Positions 34,434 to 35,803 of a DNA stretch of 35,803 nucleotides are shown here, one piece after another; position 1 is the stretch's first letter, and the number at the start of each line of letters is the position of its first letter. The translations under genes were made by a program, and so were the position numbers. The notes below the pieces were generated by a model, which worked only from the letters and a program-made list of their open reading frames with translations, had not been told where the DNA came from and did not search any database. Source of the DNA: Polaromonas sp. (GTDB taxonomy: Bacteria; Pseudomonadota; Gammaproteobacteria; Burkholderiales; Burkholderiaceae_C); assembly GCA_028292745.1 (NCBI GenBank), contig JAQGLT010000114.1:1-35803 (forward strand). Direction: 5' to 3'.

Positions 34434-35108
34434 ATGTCCGAATCCCTCACGCTTTCCTACCTTCCGCTGTTTCCGCTGGGCACGGTGCTGTACCCCGGCG
34501 GCTTGCTGCCGCTGCGGATTTTCGAGGTGCGTTACCTGGACATGATCGGCAAATGCCACAAAACAGGCGCGCCCTTTGGCGTTGTCTCGCTAACCGAAGG
34601 CTTGGAAGTGCGCAAGCTTTCCGATGTCTCCTTGAAAAATGGCCAGGCAGGCGGTGATGGCTTTGCGCAAGAAGCGTTCAGCACGGTAGGAACGCTGGCC
34701 ACCATTGATGCATTTTCAGTGCCGCAGTCGGGGCTGATGGTGATCCAGTGCCGCGGCGTCCACCGCTTCACGATTACCCGGCGGGAAAAGCTCAAGCACG
34801 GCTTATGGGTGGCCGACGTGACCCGGCTGAATGAAGACCTGCCCGTCAAAATTCCGTTTGACCTTCAAAAGTGTGCCGATGCGCTGGGCAAGCTGATCAA
34901 AGGCCTGCGGCAAGGGGATGACCCGGCAGGGAAAATTCCGATGCTCAGCCCCTACCGTCTGGACGATTGCGGCTGGGTGGCCAACCGCTGGTGCGAATTG
35001 CTCCCGATGCCCGTGATGCTCAAGCAGCAACTGATGGAACTGGACAATCCACTGCTCAGGCTGGAGCTGGTCTGCGATATTCTGGAGCGCACCGGCATTT
35101 CCAGCTGA
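34434..35108 (+). CDS. LON peptidase substrate-binding domain-containing protein
   Basis: 224-residue stand-alone protein with the fold of the Lon protease N-terminal domain; it has no ATPase or Ser-Lys protease part. The N-terminus [42 protein letters not shown] is the classic start of this family. The middle strand motif is [12 protein letters not shown], and a helical C-terminal half (about 130-220) follows. Such proteins are widespread in proteobacteria with no firmly known job. ATG 34434 has AAGG about nine bases upstream. It lies between accD and lysS, with gaps of about 200 and 166 bases, so it is probably transcribed alone. Confidence 0.85.
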   Translation: MSESLTLSYLPLFPLGTVLYPGGLLPLRIFEVRYLDMIGKCHKTGAPFGVVSLTEGLEVRKLSDVSLKNGQAGGDGFAQEAFSTVGTLATIDAFSVPQSGLMVIQCRGVHRFTITRREKLKHGLWVADVTRLNEDLPVKIPFDLQKCADALGKLIKGLRQGDDPAGKIPMLSPYRLDDCGWVANRWCELLPMPVMLKQQLMELDNPLLRLELVCDILERTGISS

Positions 35109-35200
35109 TACGCCACCCGACCGCGACAGATTCGGGGCAAGGCAATTTGTCGGATGGCGGCAGCCGAAAAAACGTCTTTTAAAAACTAAAATCAAGGGTT

Positions 35201-35246
35201 GGGCACTTGTCCGGCCCCTTGGGGTCGGCTGGACGCCCGGTTTTTT
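35201..35246 (+). terminator. Terminator-like hairpin just ahead of lysS
   Basis: GGGC (35201-35204) and GTCC (35209-35212) pair with GGAC (35231-35234) and GCCC (35235-35238), with an inner CCC/GGG; two bases later comes TTTTTT (35241-35246). It lies 28 bases before the lysS ATG and after a -10-like TAAAAT (35187-35192). It is either the end of the LON-domain gene's transcript or a leader attenuator. Confidence 0.5.
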
Positions 35247-35274
35247 CAGCCCTTTTTCCGGAACCCACCGACCT

Positions 35275-35803
35275 ATGTCCAGCCACCCGATACCGCCTGC
35301 CGCAGGCCTTGCCGCTTTAGCCCACCATGACGAAAACCAGTTGATGGTCGAACGCCGCGAAAAGCTCAACATCTTGCGCAGGCAGCAGGCGGACGGCAAA
35401 GGTGTGGCCTTTCCGAACGACATCAAGCCGAGCCACCGGGCCGAAGCACTGTTTGCGCAATACAGCCACCTGAGCAATGAAGAGCTGGAGCCGATGGCGG
35501 TCAAGGTGAGCGTGGCCGGCCGCATGATGCTCAAGCGCGTCATGGGCAAGGCCAGCTTTGCCACGCTGCAGGATGCGTCGTTCGGCCCGACCGGCGGGCG
35601 CATCCAGCTCTACATCAACAATGCCGGCGTCGGCGAGGACGTGCATGCGGCTTTCAAGCACTGGGACCTGGGCGACATCGTGGCGGCCACCGGCATGCTC
35701 TTTCGCACCAAGACCGGCGAGCTGTCGGTCAATGCCGACAGCATCCGGCTGGTCACCAAGAGCCTGCGCCCGCTGCCCGACAAATTCCACGGCATGGCCG
35801 ACC
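35275..35803 (+). CDS. lysS: Lysyl-tRNA synthetase, class II (3' end cut off by window)
   Basis: Charges tRNA-Lys with lysine. The first 176 residues are visible of about 500. The N-terminal helix ([18 protein letters not shown]) and the OB-fold anticodon-binding domain are present, with the typical [57 protein letters not shown] and the closing [18 protein letters not shown]. The class II catalytic motifs lie beyond the window. ATG 35275 ([11 protein letters not shown]) has only a weak CCGGAA site. The frame runs unbroken to the window end. Confidence 0.95.
   Translation, partial: MSSHPIPPAAGLAALAHHDENQLMVERREKLNILRRQQADGKGVAFPNDIKPSHRAEALFAQYSHLSNEELEPMAVKVSVAGRMMLKRVMGKASFATLQDASFGPTGGRIQLYINNAGVGEDVHAAFKHWDLGDIVAATGMLFRTKTGELSVNADSIRLVTKSLRPLPDKFHGMAD

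Overview
This is a GC-rich stretch of chromosome from a betaproteobacterium, most likely a Burkholderiales member of the Comamonadaceae (Polaromonas/Rhodoferax/Acidovorax-like). The assignment rests on gene content and order (leuC-entericidin-leuD-leuB-asd-fimV-truA-trpF-trpB-trpA-accD; gntR-sdhCDAB-sdhE-gltA divergent from mdh) and on protein sequence flavour; no rRNA or other marker was available. Almost all of it is core metabolism. I see no prophage, insertion sequence, CRISPR array, tRNA or rRNA.

Layout: (1) 1-1994, arginine synthesis: the 3' part of argD overlapping argF. (2) 2067-4413, two minus-strand oxidoreductases, an SDR and a FAD monooxygenase; the latter lies directly behind acnA. 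(3) 4460-20469, a TCA-cycle block: acnA and acnB, a flavin-binding stress-type protein between them, a small secreted protein of unknown function, a CitE-like lyase, mdh, and then, divergent from mdh, a GntR regulator followed by sdhC-sdhD-sdhA-sdhB-sdhE-gltA, closed by a clear terminator. (4) 20746-26603, a LysR regulator, the leucine genes leuC-leuD-leuB with an entericidin-like lipoprotein gene inside them, and asd. (5) 26853-34224, fimV, truA, the tightly overlapping trpF-trpB-trpA, and accD. (6) 34434-35803, a LON substrate-binding-domain protein and the start of lysS.

How it works together: citrate synthase, both aconitases, succinate dehydrogenase with its flavin-insertion factor, and malate dehydrogenase lie together, and a symmetric 12-bp operator sits in the mdh/gntR divergent promoter region, so the GntR protein probably controls both arms. 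The LysR gene has two matching 19-bp dyads 52 bp apart in front of it and lies directly upstream of leuC.

The most unusual signal is a dispersed repeat. A 17-base imperfect inverted box, GCTWY-N7-RTAGC, occurs about eight times. In most copies it carries a fixed-spacing upstream extension that makes a 43-base element. Four copies lie between genes and four inside genes (acnA, the citE-like gene, lysR, trpF). All four genic copies are read in the same orientation and frame. One of them looks like a small in-frame insertion in aconitase A, and another occupies the leuB leader. Other points for follow-up are the entericidin in the leucine operon, a lysozyme-inhibitor-like secreted protein next to acnB, a 28-bp perfect palindrome before fimV, and three 10-bp tandem repeats upstream of the SDR gene.
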